Virus record (IMG/VR): IMGVR_UViG_3300027861_000179
Span: 1-26,042 of that record
DNA: 26,042 bases
Strand: one strand, 5' to 3'
Source: a virus
The notes under the pieces were generated by a model that did no database searches, was not told where the DNA came from, and was given only the letters and a program-made list of their open reading frames with translations. The translations under genes were made by a program, and so were the position numbers. Positions 14,741-21,059 of the stretch are shown piece by piece (within the stretch, counting starts at the first letter, position 1; the number at the start of each line of letters is the position of its first letter).

Positions 14741-15802
14741 CTAATTAAAACCTATATTTGGATATTTATCAACATTATCGAAATAATCTTCTGGTACGAA
14801 GATATAATGATGACCTTCTTTATATTTTGCTAACTCTTCATATGTTATTCTATTTCCTTTGGATATATTATTAGATGCCTCTAAGATTTGGAGGTTATCT
14901 ATCCTATGGGCTCCGAGTACTCGCTTTCCGTCTGTCAATTTGCCTTGGAGCGGAACTATGTGGTCTACGTGATATTTTTCACCTGTTTCTTTTGTTAGTC
15001 TATCTGACTTGGAGTATAATTCCTTTGTTTTTCCAATCTCTTCTTTTTGTTGGTTTTTAGGAATAGCTCGTAGTTTGGTGGCTCTTCTTTTTGCATTTTT
15101 GGCGAAGAAATATTCCTTGTTCTTTTTATAGTACTCTTTTCTATGTCTTGCTTTATCCTCTTTGTTGTTGTGATAATATTTCCTGTCTCTTTCTAATTTT
15201 TTATCTCTATTCCTGTAGAGATACTCTCTACCTTTACTCAATATGGAATCTCTATTTTTAGAATAGTGTATTTTTCTATTGACTATAAGGCATTTATCAC
15301 AAATAGAAGAAAGCCCTCTATGTCCAGATTCATGCTCGTTAAACTTTGTAACATCGTTTTCCCCACATTTTGTGCATGGCTTTTCTTTCAACCCTCTTTC
15401 TTCACAGTGTTTTCGATATATCATCTGATTGTTTTTTTTGATAGCAGTCGAGTCTTTGTGTTTATTTCTAAAGCAGGATTTACAGACTGATTGTAATTCT
15501 TGATGCCCTCTCGAATTGGTGCTAAATTCACTTAATTTATTTTCTCCACACTTGGTGCATGGTCTTTCTTTCAACCCTTTACTTTTACAATATCTTGAGA
15601 AAGCAACTTCTTTCTCATAATTCCTTCCTTGCCTGTTCAGTTTAGCTTTCTTGTTGCACAATCTGCACGAAGCTTTAAGACCTTGGTGCCCACTTTTGTC
15701 TTTGTTAAATTTAGAAATATCATCTTCTCCACATGTCGTACACGACTTAATTTTCTTTTCGTAACTTGATAAATCTAAATCAAATAAAAATCCCTGTTTC
15801 AT
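14741..15802 (-). CDS. HNH endonuclease with three Cys4 zinc modules
   Basis: Three repeated Cys4 modules (CTTCGED...CRLC, CTKCGEN...CKSC, CTKCGEN...CDKC), each with a 'G-H-x-x-L' segment before the second pair, are followed by a basic Tyr/Arg/Lys-rich linker and a C-terminal HNH domain (YHVDHIVPLQGKL, LGAHRIDNLQILEASNN, KGNR). It is a homing-type nuclease; the zinc modules probably set DNA specificity. The start is the ATG at 15802, with AGGGAAA 9 bases upstream. Upstream in-frame codons to 15895 run through an RNA hairpin element and encode an unrelated Cys/Arg-rich tail, so they are excluded. It is a paralogue of the HNH gene at 22736-23581. Confidence 0.9.
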   Translation of the reverse strand: MKQGFLFDLDLSSYEKKIKSCTTCGEDDISKFNKDKSGHQGLKASCRLCNKKAKLNRQGRNYEKEVAFSRYCKSKGLKERPCTKCGENKLSEFSTNSRGHQELQSVCKSCFRNKHKDSTAIKKNNQMIYRKHCEERGLKEKPCTKCGENDVTKFNEHESGHRGLSSICDKCLIVNRKIHYSKNRDSILSKGREYLYRNRDKKLERDRKYYHNNKEDKARHRKEYYKKNKEYFFAKNAKRRATKLRAIPKNQQKEEIGKTKELYSKSDRLTKETGEKYHVDHIVPLQGKLTDGKRVLGAHRIDNLQILEASNNISKGNRITYEELAKYKEGHHYIFVPEDYFDNVDKYPNIGFN

Positions 15803-15824
15803 AATCATTTTCCCTAAACACAAA

Positions 15825-15906
15825 AAGCCCGACATATGAGAACGAATGACAGTTCTTGCTAATCGACAACACCACTTGTTTCGACAACATCTCATAAATC
15901 GGGCTT
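15825..15906 (-). ncRNA. Stem-closed structured RNA upstream of the zinc-module HNH gene
   Basis: AAGCCCGA (15825-15832) pairs with TCGGGCTT (15899-15906), and inside this ATGAG (15836-15840) pairs with CTCAT (15891-15895). The ~50-base interior can form two short hairpins on the minus strand (ACAA/TTGT and GAAC/GTTC). A short T-run follows, then the HNH ribosome-binding site. The same layout occurs at 23599-23682 before the paralogous HNH gene. It may be a regulatory leader or part of the homing element. The rest of the 15803-16037 gap holds no gene; a further AGGGCT/AGCCCT inverted repeat is at 15960-16016. Confidence 0.55.
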
Positions 15907-16037
15907 AAAATATAATTTGTTTTACATCTTGGATTGGTGTCCATTATTATATAGATGATAGGGCTGTCACCCTACCTCTATTAATTTAAACCAAAAAGTC
16001 CAAAACATATAGCCCTTTTGAAAAATAATTGAATATT

Positions 16038-17279
16038 TTATTTTGACTCCATCTCTAGTGTCTCTTGATATTCCATATTTACTGGGTTTTCGATCAATTC
16101 TATTTCATGCCCAAGTGCCTTTAGGGCTTGTTCAATCTCATATATGTTTGTGTAGAAATGTTCTTTCCTTCTGTTGGCCTTGTTTACCCTTTGTTTGTCG
16201 AAGATTGCATGAATGTCTTTTTCTAACTTTATACAATCTTCAGAGAACACCGCTCCGTGGATTGAAAATCGGAATGGTACACTTGCTGAACTTAACTCAT
16301 CTACCCTCTTCGTATAATCTAGTCGTCTAGAAATACCTAGTTTAAAAACACCTTCTCCAAAACTAGGGTTTGAAATTACATATAAATTTCCAGCGCGAGT
16401 TATCATCGCTTGACTGATCTTCCTTACATTTTCGCCTTTGTTTTCTAACTCTAATTTCAGTTTTTCTATTTTATCTTTCAACTTATCATTAAGTTTGTCC
16501 TTTTCTAGCAGTTTAGAGGCATTCTGAAGGTCTTTTAGCACTTTAGCTTCCTCAACTTCAGCCTTCTTCTTTTCGCATTCTAAAGCCTTTATCTCGGCCT
16601 GCTCCTGCTTCATCCTCTCTCTGATTTCTTTGGCTTCTTCTTTCTTCTTCTCTTTTAATCGTTCGTGCTCGTATGTACAGTTCAATTCTCTCAGCTTTAG
16701 CTGTAAATAGTTTCTGTCAATACTTACACTATAGAGTTCCCCGAATTTATTGATGGCTTTGAATGATTTTTTGATTCTCTCTGTAAAGGCGGTGATGTTT
16801 CCGAATCTTACTTTGGAAATTAGGGTGTCGCATTCACTATTTAGACATTTAAGCATAATCTTACTATATTGTGTTACTAGTTTACGCCCTCTTGCTTCGC
16901 TACCTCCTAATTTCCAATCCTTGTCACACCGTATGACATTATCGTGCTTCACTTCCCATTTCTGGTCGGCTTTTATGTTTTTTATCTCTTCTTTAAAACT
17001 TTCTTCATCATCGAAATCAAACACCTCACTATAAAATCCACACTCTATAATATCAAGATCAGATTCGTAATTTCGGATCTCCGCTTTTAACGATTCGATC
17101 TGAGATTGTTTAATTTTGTGTTCATTTGTCTTCTCTTCCAAAATAGACACAATATTTTTTAGCTGTTCTTTTCGATTCTCTAATTCTTGTTTACATTCTT
17201 CACATCGGGCATCTGTCTGATTGGGCTTTAGGCTCCATACGACAAAGGCCGTTAGTGCTATGATGATTAGGTATGTCAT
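16038..17279 (-). CDS. SNIPE-like membrane nuclease: TM helix + DUF4041 + T5orf172 (GIY-YIG-like)
   Basis: Residues 2-17 (TYLIIIALTAFVVWSL) form an N-terminal membrane helix followed by a coiled coil (~25-75). A DUF4041 domain spans ~75-225 (ECGFYSEVFDFDDEESFKEE, LVTQYSKIMLKCLNSECD, IKKSFKAINKFGELYSVSI). A second charged coiled coil (~205-285) precedes a T5orf172 / GIY-YIG-superfamily nuclease domain (~297-390): GNLYVISNP, KLGISRR, RVDELSSAS, KLEKDIHAIF, RRKEHFYTN. The same order is found in SNIPE, a bacterial defence protein reported to cut phage DNA as it is injected. In a phage this would suit superinfection exclusion. GGAGGAA lies upstream inside the preceding gene, whose TAA directly abuts the ATG. 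Confidence 0.85.
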   Translation of the reverse strand: MTYLIIIALTAFVVWSLKPNQTDARCEECKQELENRKEQLKNIVSILEEKTNEHKIKQSQIESLKAEIRNYESDLDIIECGFYSEVFDFDDEESFKEEIKNIKADQKWEVKHDNVIRCDKDWKLGGSEARGRKLVTQYSKIMLKCLNSECDTLISKVRFGNITAFTERIKKSFKAINKFGELYSVSIDRNYLQLKLRELNCTYEHERLKEKKKEEAKEIRERMKQEQAEIKALECEKKKAEVEEAKVLKDLQNASKLLEKDKLNDKLKDKIEKLKLELENKGENVRKISQAMITRAGNLYVISNPSFGEGVFKLGISRRLDYTKRVDELSSASVPFRFSIHGAVFSEDCIKLEKDIHAIFDKQRVNKANRRKEHFYTNIYEIEQALKALGHEIELIENPVNMEYQETLEMESK

Positions 17280-17525
17280 TTATTTGTCTTCCTCCAAAAT
17301 ATCATAATATAATTCGATATGTCGCTTGTCTACCAACTCCAAACTTCCATTAAAATCATTTCTGATGATGTAGCAATCATCCTCTTTTGTGATGAACTGA
17401 CACCCTCCGTTTGGTAGTATTTTATATTTGTGTCTATTCCCATGTATATTTGAATACATCTCTCCATCTTCCATACCTGCTTCAAATTTTGTTACAGTGA
17501 ATGTTGTTTTCTTTCTAACTTTCAT
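17280..17525 (-). CDS. Hypothetical protein (81 aa)
   Basis: Starts MKVRKKTTFTVTKFEAGMED and is mostly beta-type (KYKILPNGGCQFITKEDDCYIIRN, SLELVDKRHIELYYD). No family recognised. GAGGAAATGAAAA precedes the ATG; the same string precedes the methyltransferase gene upstream. Its stop is contiguous with the start of the SNIPE-like gene, so it may be co-translated with it and could be a partner or regulator; that is inference from spacing alone. Confidence 0.72.
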   Translation of the reverse strand: MKVRKKTTFTVTKFEAGMEDGEMYSNIHGNRHKYKILPNGGCQFITKEDDCYIIRNDFNGSLELVDKRHIELYYDILEEDK

Positions 17526-17541
17526 TTTTCATTTCCTCTTT

Positions 17542-18321
17542 TTAAAATAAATCCATTACTTTTTGCTTTTTTGCATTTTCTAATCGCTCTTCAATAATCT
17601 CACAGTACTCTTCTGAAACTTCACTACCGATGTATTTCCTATTATTCATTATCGCCATTTTTGCAGTTGTTCCACTTCCCATAAATGGGTCATAAACGAG
17701 ATCGCCACTGTTGCTCCATGAGATTATATGGTCGTTTGCTAGTTGTTCTGGAAATGGGGCTGTATGCTTGCCGTACTTATTGTTTTTAACCTCGTTTATT
17801 TGCCATATATTAAATCTTTTTCCATATTCTCCAATGGTTTTTGCACTCCTCTGACTCGTACTGCCATCAGCCTCTCGGAATGTAGTCGTTGTGCTTTTTC
17901 CTGCTTTTTTATTTTTTCTGTCTATTATTGGATTAAATGTCTTTGGTCTTCCTTTGCTCAAGATAAACATATATTCAAAAACATTATGATACATGTTTTT
18001 AATAGGTGAGCTAAAAGTACTTTTCTGCCATATCATAATATCGTGAACCAAAAAACCTAATTCTTGAAATTTTATAGCTTGTTTAAAGCTAGTTAAGCTT
18101 TTTCCACCATTAATCTTACAGTCATTAACATTCCACACAACTAGCCCCCCATCTTTGGTCACTCTGTATAGTTCCTTTGCTACCGACTCAAAGTCAAAAG
18201 AATACCCATTATATTCCCTTAGATTATCATAAGGTGGTGAAGTAACAGTTAAGTCCAAAAAATTATCTTCCATTTTTGCCATTGTATCAAGACAATTTTC
18301 ATTATATATCTTATTTTTCAT
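17542..18321 (-). CDS. DNA methyltransferase (SPPY type)
   Basis: A beta-class amino-methyltransferase: the catalytic TSPPYDN (27-33) comes first and the AdoMet-binding DPFMGSGTTAKMA (211-223) last, with KYIGSEVSEEY after it. SPPY occurs in both N4-cytosine and N6-adenine enzymes, so the base modified cannot be set. Its target-recognition part lies at ~95-200. The length (259) is normal. No restriction endonuclease is next to it, so it is probably an orphan phage methylase protecting or marking phage DNA. The C-terminus KKQKVMDLF resembles a sliding-clamp binding peptide and matches that of the second methyltransferase. The start overlaps the upstream gene by 11 bases. Confidence 0.92.
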   Translation of the reverse strand: MKNKIYNENCLDTMAKMEDNFLDLTVTSPPYDNLREYNGYSFDFESVAKELYRVTKDGGLVVWNVNDCKINGGKSLTSFKQAIKFQELGFLVHDIMIWQKSTFSSPIKNMYHNVFEYMFILSKGRPKTFNPIIDRKNKKAGKSTTTTFREADGSTSQRSAKTIGEYGKRFNIWQINEVKNNKYGKHTAPFPEQLANDHIISWSNSGDLVYDPFMGSGTTAKMAIMNNRKYIGSEVSEEYCEIIEERLENAKKQKVMDLF

Positions 18322-18781
18322 TTTTCATTTCCTCTTCGCTTACAATTACTATTTCTTCCCAATCTAACTCTTTACCGTTTTCATTATATGTTTTTAAAAG
18401 TGATTGTGGGACTAATTTAATTTCGTATTGGTATTTTAGTGGGGTGATGTACACTTCGTAGTAATCCCACTCGTTTTTCTCTTCTTTGTCAAAAATAACA
18501 TCAAAGCAAAATGTTTCGAATTCGATTTCGTCTTCGGGGACATCATCATATAAAGCCTCGATTCTATATAGTGTGCCTTTTTGATATTCGACCATACAAC
18601 TGATGTCGATACAACCTCCACTTTCTCCTCCATTATTTCCGCTACTCACATCCCAATACTTGAATCTCTTACTGTGGATATCTATGTCAACCACTCCATT
18701 TGGATTCTCTCTGATGTCTCTAATCTCAACAAAATCTTCTAGATTGCGATTGTTGGATTGGGTTATTTCAATTTTAATCAT
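18311..18781 (-). CDS. Hypothetical acidic protein (156 aa)
   Basis: No family recognised. A beta-rich, acidic protein: IKIEITQSNNRNLEDFVEIRD, GVVDIDIHSKRFKYWDVS, GGESGGCIDISCMVEYQKG, EIEFETFCFDVIFDKEE, YYEVYITPLKYQYEIKLVP. Ends in an acidic helix (SEEEMKNEK) that overlaps the methyltransferase start. AAAGGAG lies 8 bases before the ATG, inside the end of the 155-aa gene. An accessory protein of the methyltransferase operon; a DNA-mimic type inhibitor is conceivable from its charge but unsupported. Confidence 0.75.
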   Translation of the reverse strand: MIKIEITQSNNRNLEDFVEIRDIRENPNGVVDIDIHSKRFKYWDVSSGNNGGESGGCIDISCMVEYQKGTLYRIEALYDDVPEDEIEFETFCFDVIFDKEEKNEWDYYEVYITPLKYQYEIKLVPQSLLKTYNENGKELDWEEIVIVSEEEMKNEK

Positions 18782-18782
18782 C

Positions 18783-19250
18783 TTACAGCTCCTTTATCTT
18801 CGTTATTAAATTATCAATTTCACTTCCCTCTTTAATATAATCACCTTCGTGGCAAATATAAAGCTCTTTAACAAGTTTTATCACTTTTTCTTTCAAATTG
18901 TCTTCCGCGACCTTAATCAATAATTGTTCCGAATCGGTTTCAAAGCTATAGTTATCTAGTTTTAGTGGGGTGTACTTTGCTTTGTGGTTGGTTATCGACA
19001 TTTTTACATACTCTGTGACGATATTCCTAAAATCATCAGTTGTGTAGCAGAATGGCTTATCTCCAAAATTGAATCCTTCCTTAGATAATCGCTCCTTTTC
19101 TTTTGGTTTTATCCCACCCAAATCTAGCCCTGTTGATGGATTATTGAACCATTTTAGTGCTTTTTGTCCGATTTCTGGATAGCTAGTTTCAAACATTTCA
19201 TTGCAAAATTCTAAGTCTTCTACTAACGATTTTGGGACTCTAATATTCAT
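18783..19250 (-). CDS. Hypothetical protein (155 aa) with a ribbon-helix-helix-like start
   Basis: The first residues (MNIRVPKSLVEDLEFCNEMF) look like the strand and helix of a ribbon-helix-helix DNA-binding domain; the remainder is helical (GQKALKWFNNPSTG, DDFRNIVTEYVKMSITN, ELYICHEGDYIKEGSEIDN) and unrecognised. AAAAGGAGATAAAAAC precedes the ATG. It is the first gene downstream of the GCGAAC repeat region (19385-19624), so it might bind or be controlled by those repeats. A promoter-like TTGCAA/TATTTT pair (minus strand, 19320-19325 and 19298-19303, 16-base spacer) lies in its upstream region. Confidence 0.72.
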   Translation of the reverse strand: MNIRVPKSLVEDLEFCNEMFETSYPEIGQKALKWFNNPSTGLDLGGIKPKEKERLSKEGFNFGDKPFCYTTDDFRNIVTEYVKMSITNHKAKYTPLKLDNYSFETDSEQLLIKVAEDNLKEKVIKLVKELYICHEGDYIKEGSEIDNLITKIKEL

Positions 19251-19384
19251 GTTTTTATCTCCTTTTTATTTGTTGTTTTTGGATTGTTTATATCATCAAA
19301 ATAGCACGTTAATTTTGCATTGCAAGTTGTGAAAATTTTAAAAGTGAAAAATCGCTCCCCCCTCAAAATACCGAAAAGTGGATC

Positions 19385-19624
19385 GCGAACTATACGCCTA
19401 GAGCATCAACGACTTGTGGCTTTCGTTCGCACACCGTTCGCGAACCAATCGCGAACCTCCTGTTCAAAATTTAGCGAACCAATCGCGAACCTCCTGTTCA
19501 AAATTTAGCGAACCTTTAGCAAACTACATTCGTTGGGTATTAACAACTTATGACTTACGCTGTTCAAAATTTAGCGAACCAATCGCGAACCTCCTGTTCA
19601 AAATTTAGCGAACCAATCGCGAAC
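19385..19624. repeat. Iteron-like array of GCGAAC repeats
   Basis: GCGAAC starts at 19385, 19440, 19451, 19474, 19485, 19508, 19574, 19585, 19608 and 19619. Most spacings alternate 11 and 23 bases, so the sites repeat on a 34-base unit; full units lie at 19440-19473, 19474-19507 and 19574-19607. A diverged 21-base segment (ATyAACrACTTrTGrCTTwCG) precedes each of the two blocks, so the whole array looks tandemly duplicated. The phasing at about one and two helical turns suggests cooperative protein binding, as at iteron origins or multi-site operators. Confidence 0.85.
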
Positions 19625-19639
19625 CCTACCTCCGAATTT

Positions 19640-19921
19640 TAGCAACGATATAAGAATAAAAGAAACTAAGAATGAAAAGAATATAAACCTTATTGTCCAT
19701 TTGGATTTTTTTGGATGGATTTTAAAACAAAAATAAACCCACAAAAAATCAAAATTAATAATTCGAAAATTAAGAAAAAATAAAACCCACAAAAAAATAA
19801 ATTGATTGGATTTCAAAAACCAAAAAAAAATAAAAATAGAAAATTGGGGAATTAATAAAAAGATTGATAAACCCACAAAATGAAAATTGTGAAATTTAAT
19901 CAAACCCACAAAAACAAAAAA
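19640..19921. other. A-rich noncoding tract with AAACCCACAAAA repeats
   Basis: About 280 bases dominated by A runs on the plus strand. The 12-mer AAACCCACAAAA occurs at 19735, 19783, 19869 and 19902. The tract lies between the GCGAAC array and a strong terminator. Next to iteron-like repeats, an easily melted AT-rich stretch is what a replication origin would need; that role is inferred. A hydrophobic minus-strand frame through it lacks a ribosome-binding site and is not called. Confidence 0.6.
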
Positions 19922-19952
19922 AGAGCTAAGTGGGACAAGCCCACCTAACTCT
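19922..19952 (-). terminator. Strong intrinsic terminator
   Basis: A 13-bp stem (19922-19934 with 19940-19952, two G-U pairs when read on the minus strand) with a 5-base loop, followed on the minus strand by seven T and further U-rich sequence. It ends transcription coming from the 158-aa gene and the pseudoknotted RNA between them. Confidence 0.88.
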
Positions 19953-20163
19953 CAAGTTGCTGATTGATGATTGTAGTGATAAAAGATAATAATGGCGACA
20001 AACCATTAAAAACAAGCCAATTTATCACCGCGCCATCAAATTGCATCACAATTATAGATTGTAAATAGCGAAATGAAGCGATTTAAGGTATCTCTCGTTG
20101 CGATTGTGATGATATTCGCCTATTGACTTGGGTTTGGTATTTTGATAGGCTTAGAATCGCTTT
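19953..20163 (-). ncRNA. Candidate structured RNA with two pseudoknots
   Basis: Perfect complementary segments are arranged in crossing pairs. GTGATAAA (19976-19983) with TTTATCAC (20021-20028) crosses ATGGCG (19992-19997) with CGCCAT (20031-20036). ATCACAAT (20045-20052) with ATTGTGAT (20103-20110) crosses AAGCGATTTAAG (20076-20087) with CTTA-G-AATCGCTT (20150-20162). A nested GCCTAT/ATAGGC stem lies at 20118-20123/20145-20150. No ORF is present. The strong terminator at 19922-19952 on the minus strand ends the transcript. Whether it is a separate RNA or the 3' UTR of the 158-aa gene is not known. Confidence 0.5.
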
Positions 20164-20183
20164 AAATGGATTGTTTGGATTTA

Positions 20184-20660
20184 TTATTCAAAGATAAATT
20201 CGTTAATTTCCTCGAAGGTTTTAATTGTTAAATCAATTTCTTCCTCGCAATTCGAGTAAGACCAACCCTTAGAGTAGACCAACCTGTGGTCACAATAGAC
20301 TTCAAAATCAACAAAATAACCATGAGTAGAATCTTTCTTGAAACAATATTTAGTGGATGTTATATTCGTGAAGCATACAACGTCACTAACGATCTCTCCT
20401 CTAAAAACAACTTCCCCATCTCGATAATCAACCTTATTGTATTTTTCGTCTAGTGAATTTATTCCATGCAGATTCTCAAGCTGGATTAAGGTTTTGTCGT
20501 AAGAAGTGTGAGGTTTCGTTTTTATTGAGTACCCAATGCCATCGACACAATATGAAACTTCATCATAGTCTCCTTTTCTATGATCGAGTGGGCTAGATAT
20601 AAATTCTATCTTGAGTCTAGTTTGGGTCAATGGTCTTTTAACTTTTGGTGGGTAAATCAC
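20184..20660 (-). CDS. Hypothetical protein (158 aa), GTG start
   Basis: No family recognised. A beta-rich protein: RLKIEFISSPLDHRKGDYDE, YCVDGIGYSIKTKPHT, DGEVVFRGEIVSDVVCFTN, YFVDFEVYCDHRLVYSKGW, with a C-terminal acidic helix. The GTG at 20660 is used because AAAGGAGGATTAAGAG lies directly before it. It stands alone between the origin-like region and the divergent RNA operon, with a structured 3' region ending in a strong terminator. Confidence 0.72.
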   Translation of the reverse strand: MIYPPKVKRPLTQTRLKIEFISSPLDHRKGDYDEVSYCVDGIGYSIKTKPHTSYDKTLIQLENLHGINSLDEKYNKVDYRDGEVVFRGEIVSDVVCFTNITSTKYCFKKDSTHGYFVDFEVYCDHRLVYSKGWSYSNCEEEIDLTIKTFEEINEFIFE

Positions 20661-20770
20661 CTCTTAATCCTCCTTTGTGTTTGTTTAGTTGATGATTCAA
20701 ATCTACCACAAGAATCCACCATTACAAACAAATTTCAAACTTTTTTCTAAAATTGTTGTATGTTTTGGGA

Positions 20771-20785
20771 TTTTTTGCATATAAT
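20771..20785 (+). promoter_or_regulatory. Promoter of the tRNA/ribozyme operon
   Basis: TTTTTT (20771-20776), GCA, then a perfect TATAAT (20780-20785). TTGTAT 18 bases upstream could serve as a weak -35. Transcription would start near 20791, just before the first hairpin of the leader. The same T-run/G/TATAAT pattern is at 7940-7954. Confidence 0.65.
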
Positions 20786-20790
20786 AACCA

Positions 20791-21059
20791 AATGTAAGCC
20801 GAAAGGTTTATGTTTCATTTCCTCCTCGCCAACCACCATTCTCCGAAAACTCATGTGGTGGTTGGCACTTTGAGGAATATTCTACGCCTGATGATTCCGT
20901 AGGGATGAAATGCGAAAGTATAGCGTAGGCTCAATAGTTCATCTGTGATTGAGACAAGATCCTCCATTAGCACAAAGAGCATTCGAGTAGTGTTTTTCGT
21001 GCTAAGACTAGACAGGAGGGGTGTGGTATCTAGATACGAAGGTGAACACAATTTTATGT
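20791..21059 (+). ncRNA. Structured leader RNA of the tRNA operon
   Basis: No ORF, but dense perfect stems in order: TAAGCC-GAAA-GGTTTA (20795-20810, GNRA tetraloop); an 11-bp stem GCCAACCACCA/TGGTGGTTGGC (20828-20838/20856-20866); a hammerhead ribozyme (20870-20934); CTCAAT/ATTGAG (20930-20935/20948-20953), which competes with the ribozyme's outer stem I; CCTCC/GGAGG (20961-20965/21015-21019) around TTAGCAC/GTGCTAA (20967-20973/20999-21005); and the palindrome GTATCTAGATAC (21026-21037). It begins at the promoter and ends at tRNA-Leu. It resembles no RNA family I can name beyond the ribozyme. Confidence 0.7.
20870..20934 (+). ncRNA. Type I hammerhead self-cleaving ribozyme
   Basis: All core parts are present in the correct order. 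Stem I is CTACGC (20882-20887) with GCGTAG (20923-20928). CTGATGA (20888-20894) is the C3-A9 core. Stem II (20895-20906) has TCC/GGA with a GTAG loop and a U-U pair at 10.1-11.1. GAA (20907-20909) is G12-A14. Stem III is ATGC-GAAA-GTAT (20910-20921), including A15.1-U16.1. A20922 is position 17, giving an AUA cleavage triplet, with cleavage expected between 20922 and 20923. An outer stem I segment TTGAG/CTCAA (20870-20874/20930-20934) flanks an internal loop, as in natural type I hammerheads. The U-U pair at the base of stem II is the only unusual point. Confidence 0.85.

Noticed and set aside
15803-15895. Extending the first zinc-module HNH gene upstream to 15895
   Set aside because: These codons run through the structured element at 15825-15906, encode an unrelated Cys/Arg-rich stretch, and the ATG at 15802 has a good ribosome-binding site.
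15960-16016. AGGGCT/AGCCCT inverted repeat as a third HNH-type RNA element
   Set aside because: The closing stem is only six pairs, it is 50 bases from the next structured element, has no T-run in the direction of transcription, and a local AGGG/CCCT hairpin explains part of it.
19385-19624. CRISPR array from the 34-base repeats
   Set aside because: The units are directly adjacent with no unique spacers, and no cas gene is present; helical spacing fits iterons or operators.
19598-19909. A 103-codon hydrophobic minus-strand frame in the A-rich tract
   Set aside because: It would need a GTG start with no ribosome-binding site, begins in the T-run of a terminator, ends inside the GCGAAC repeats, and its Phe/Ile/Leu-rich composition is what an A-rich plus strand gives by chance.
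19922-20163. tmRNA, because of several pseudoknots
   Set aside because: No tRNA-like 5' and 3' ends, no T-loop, no CCA and no tag-peptide frame.
20950-21045. Cobalamin riboswitch, given the B12-dependent reductase
   Set aside because: GACAGGAGG only loosely recalls the B12 box, other conserved parts are missing, and the RNA leads to tRNAs on the other strand, 9 kb from nrdJ.
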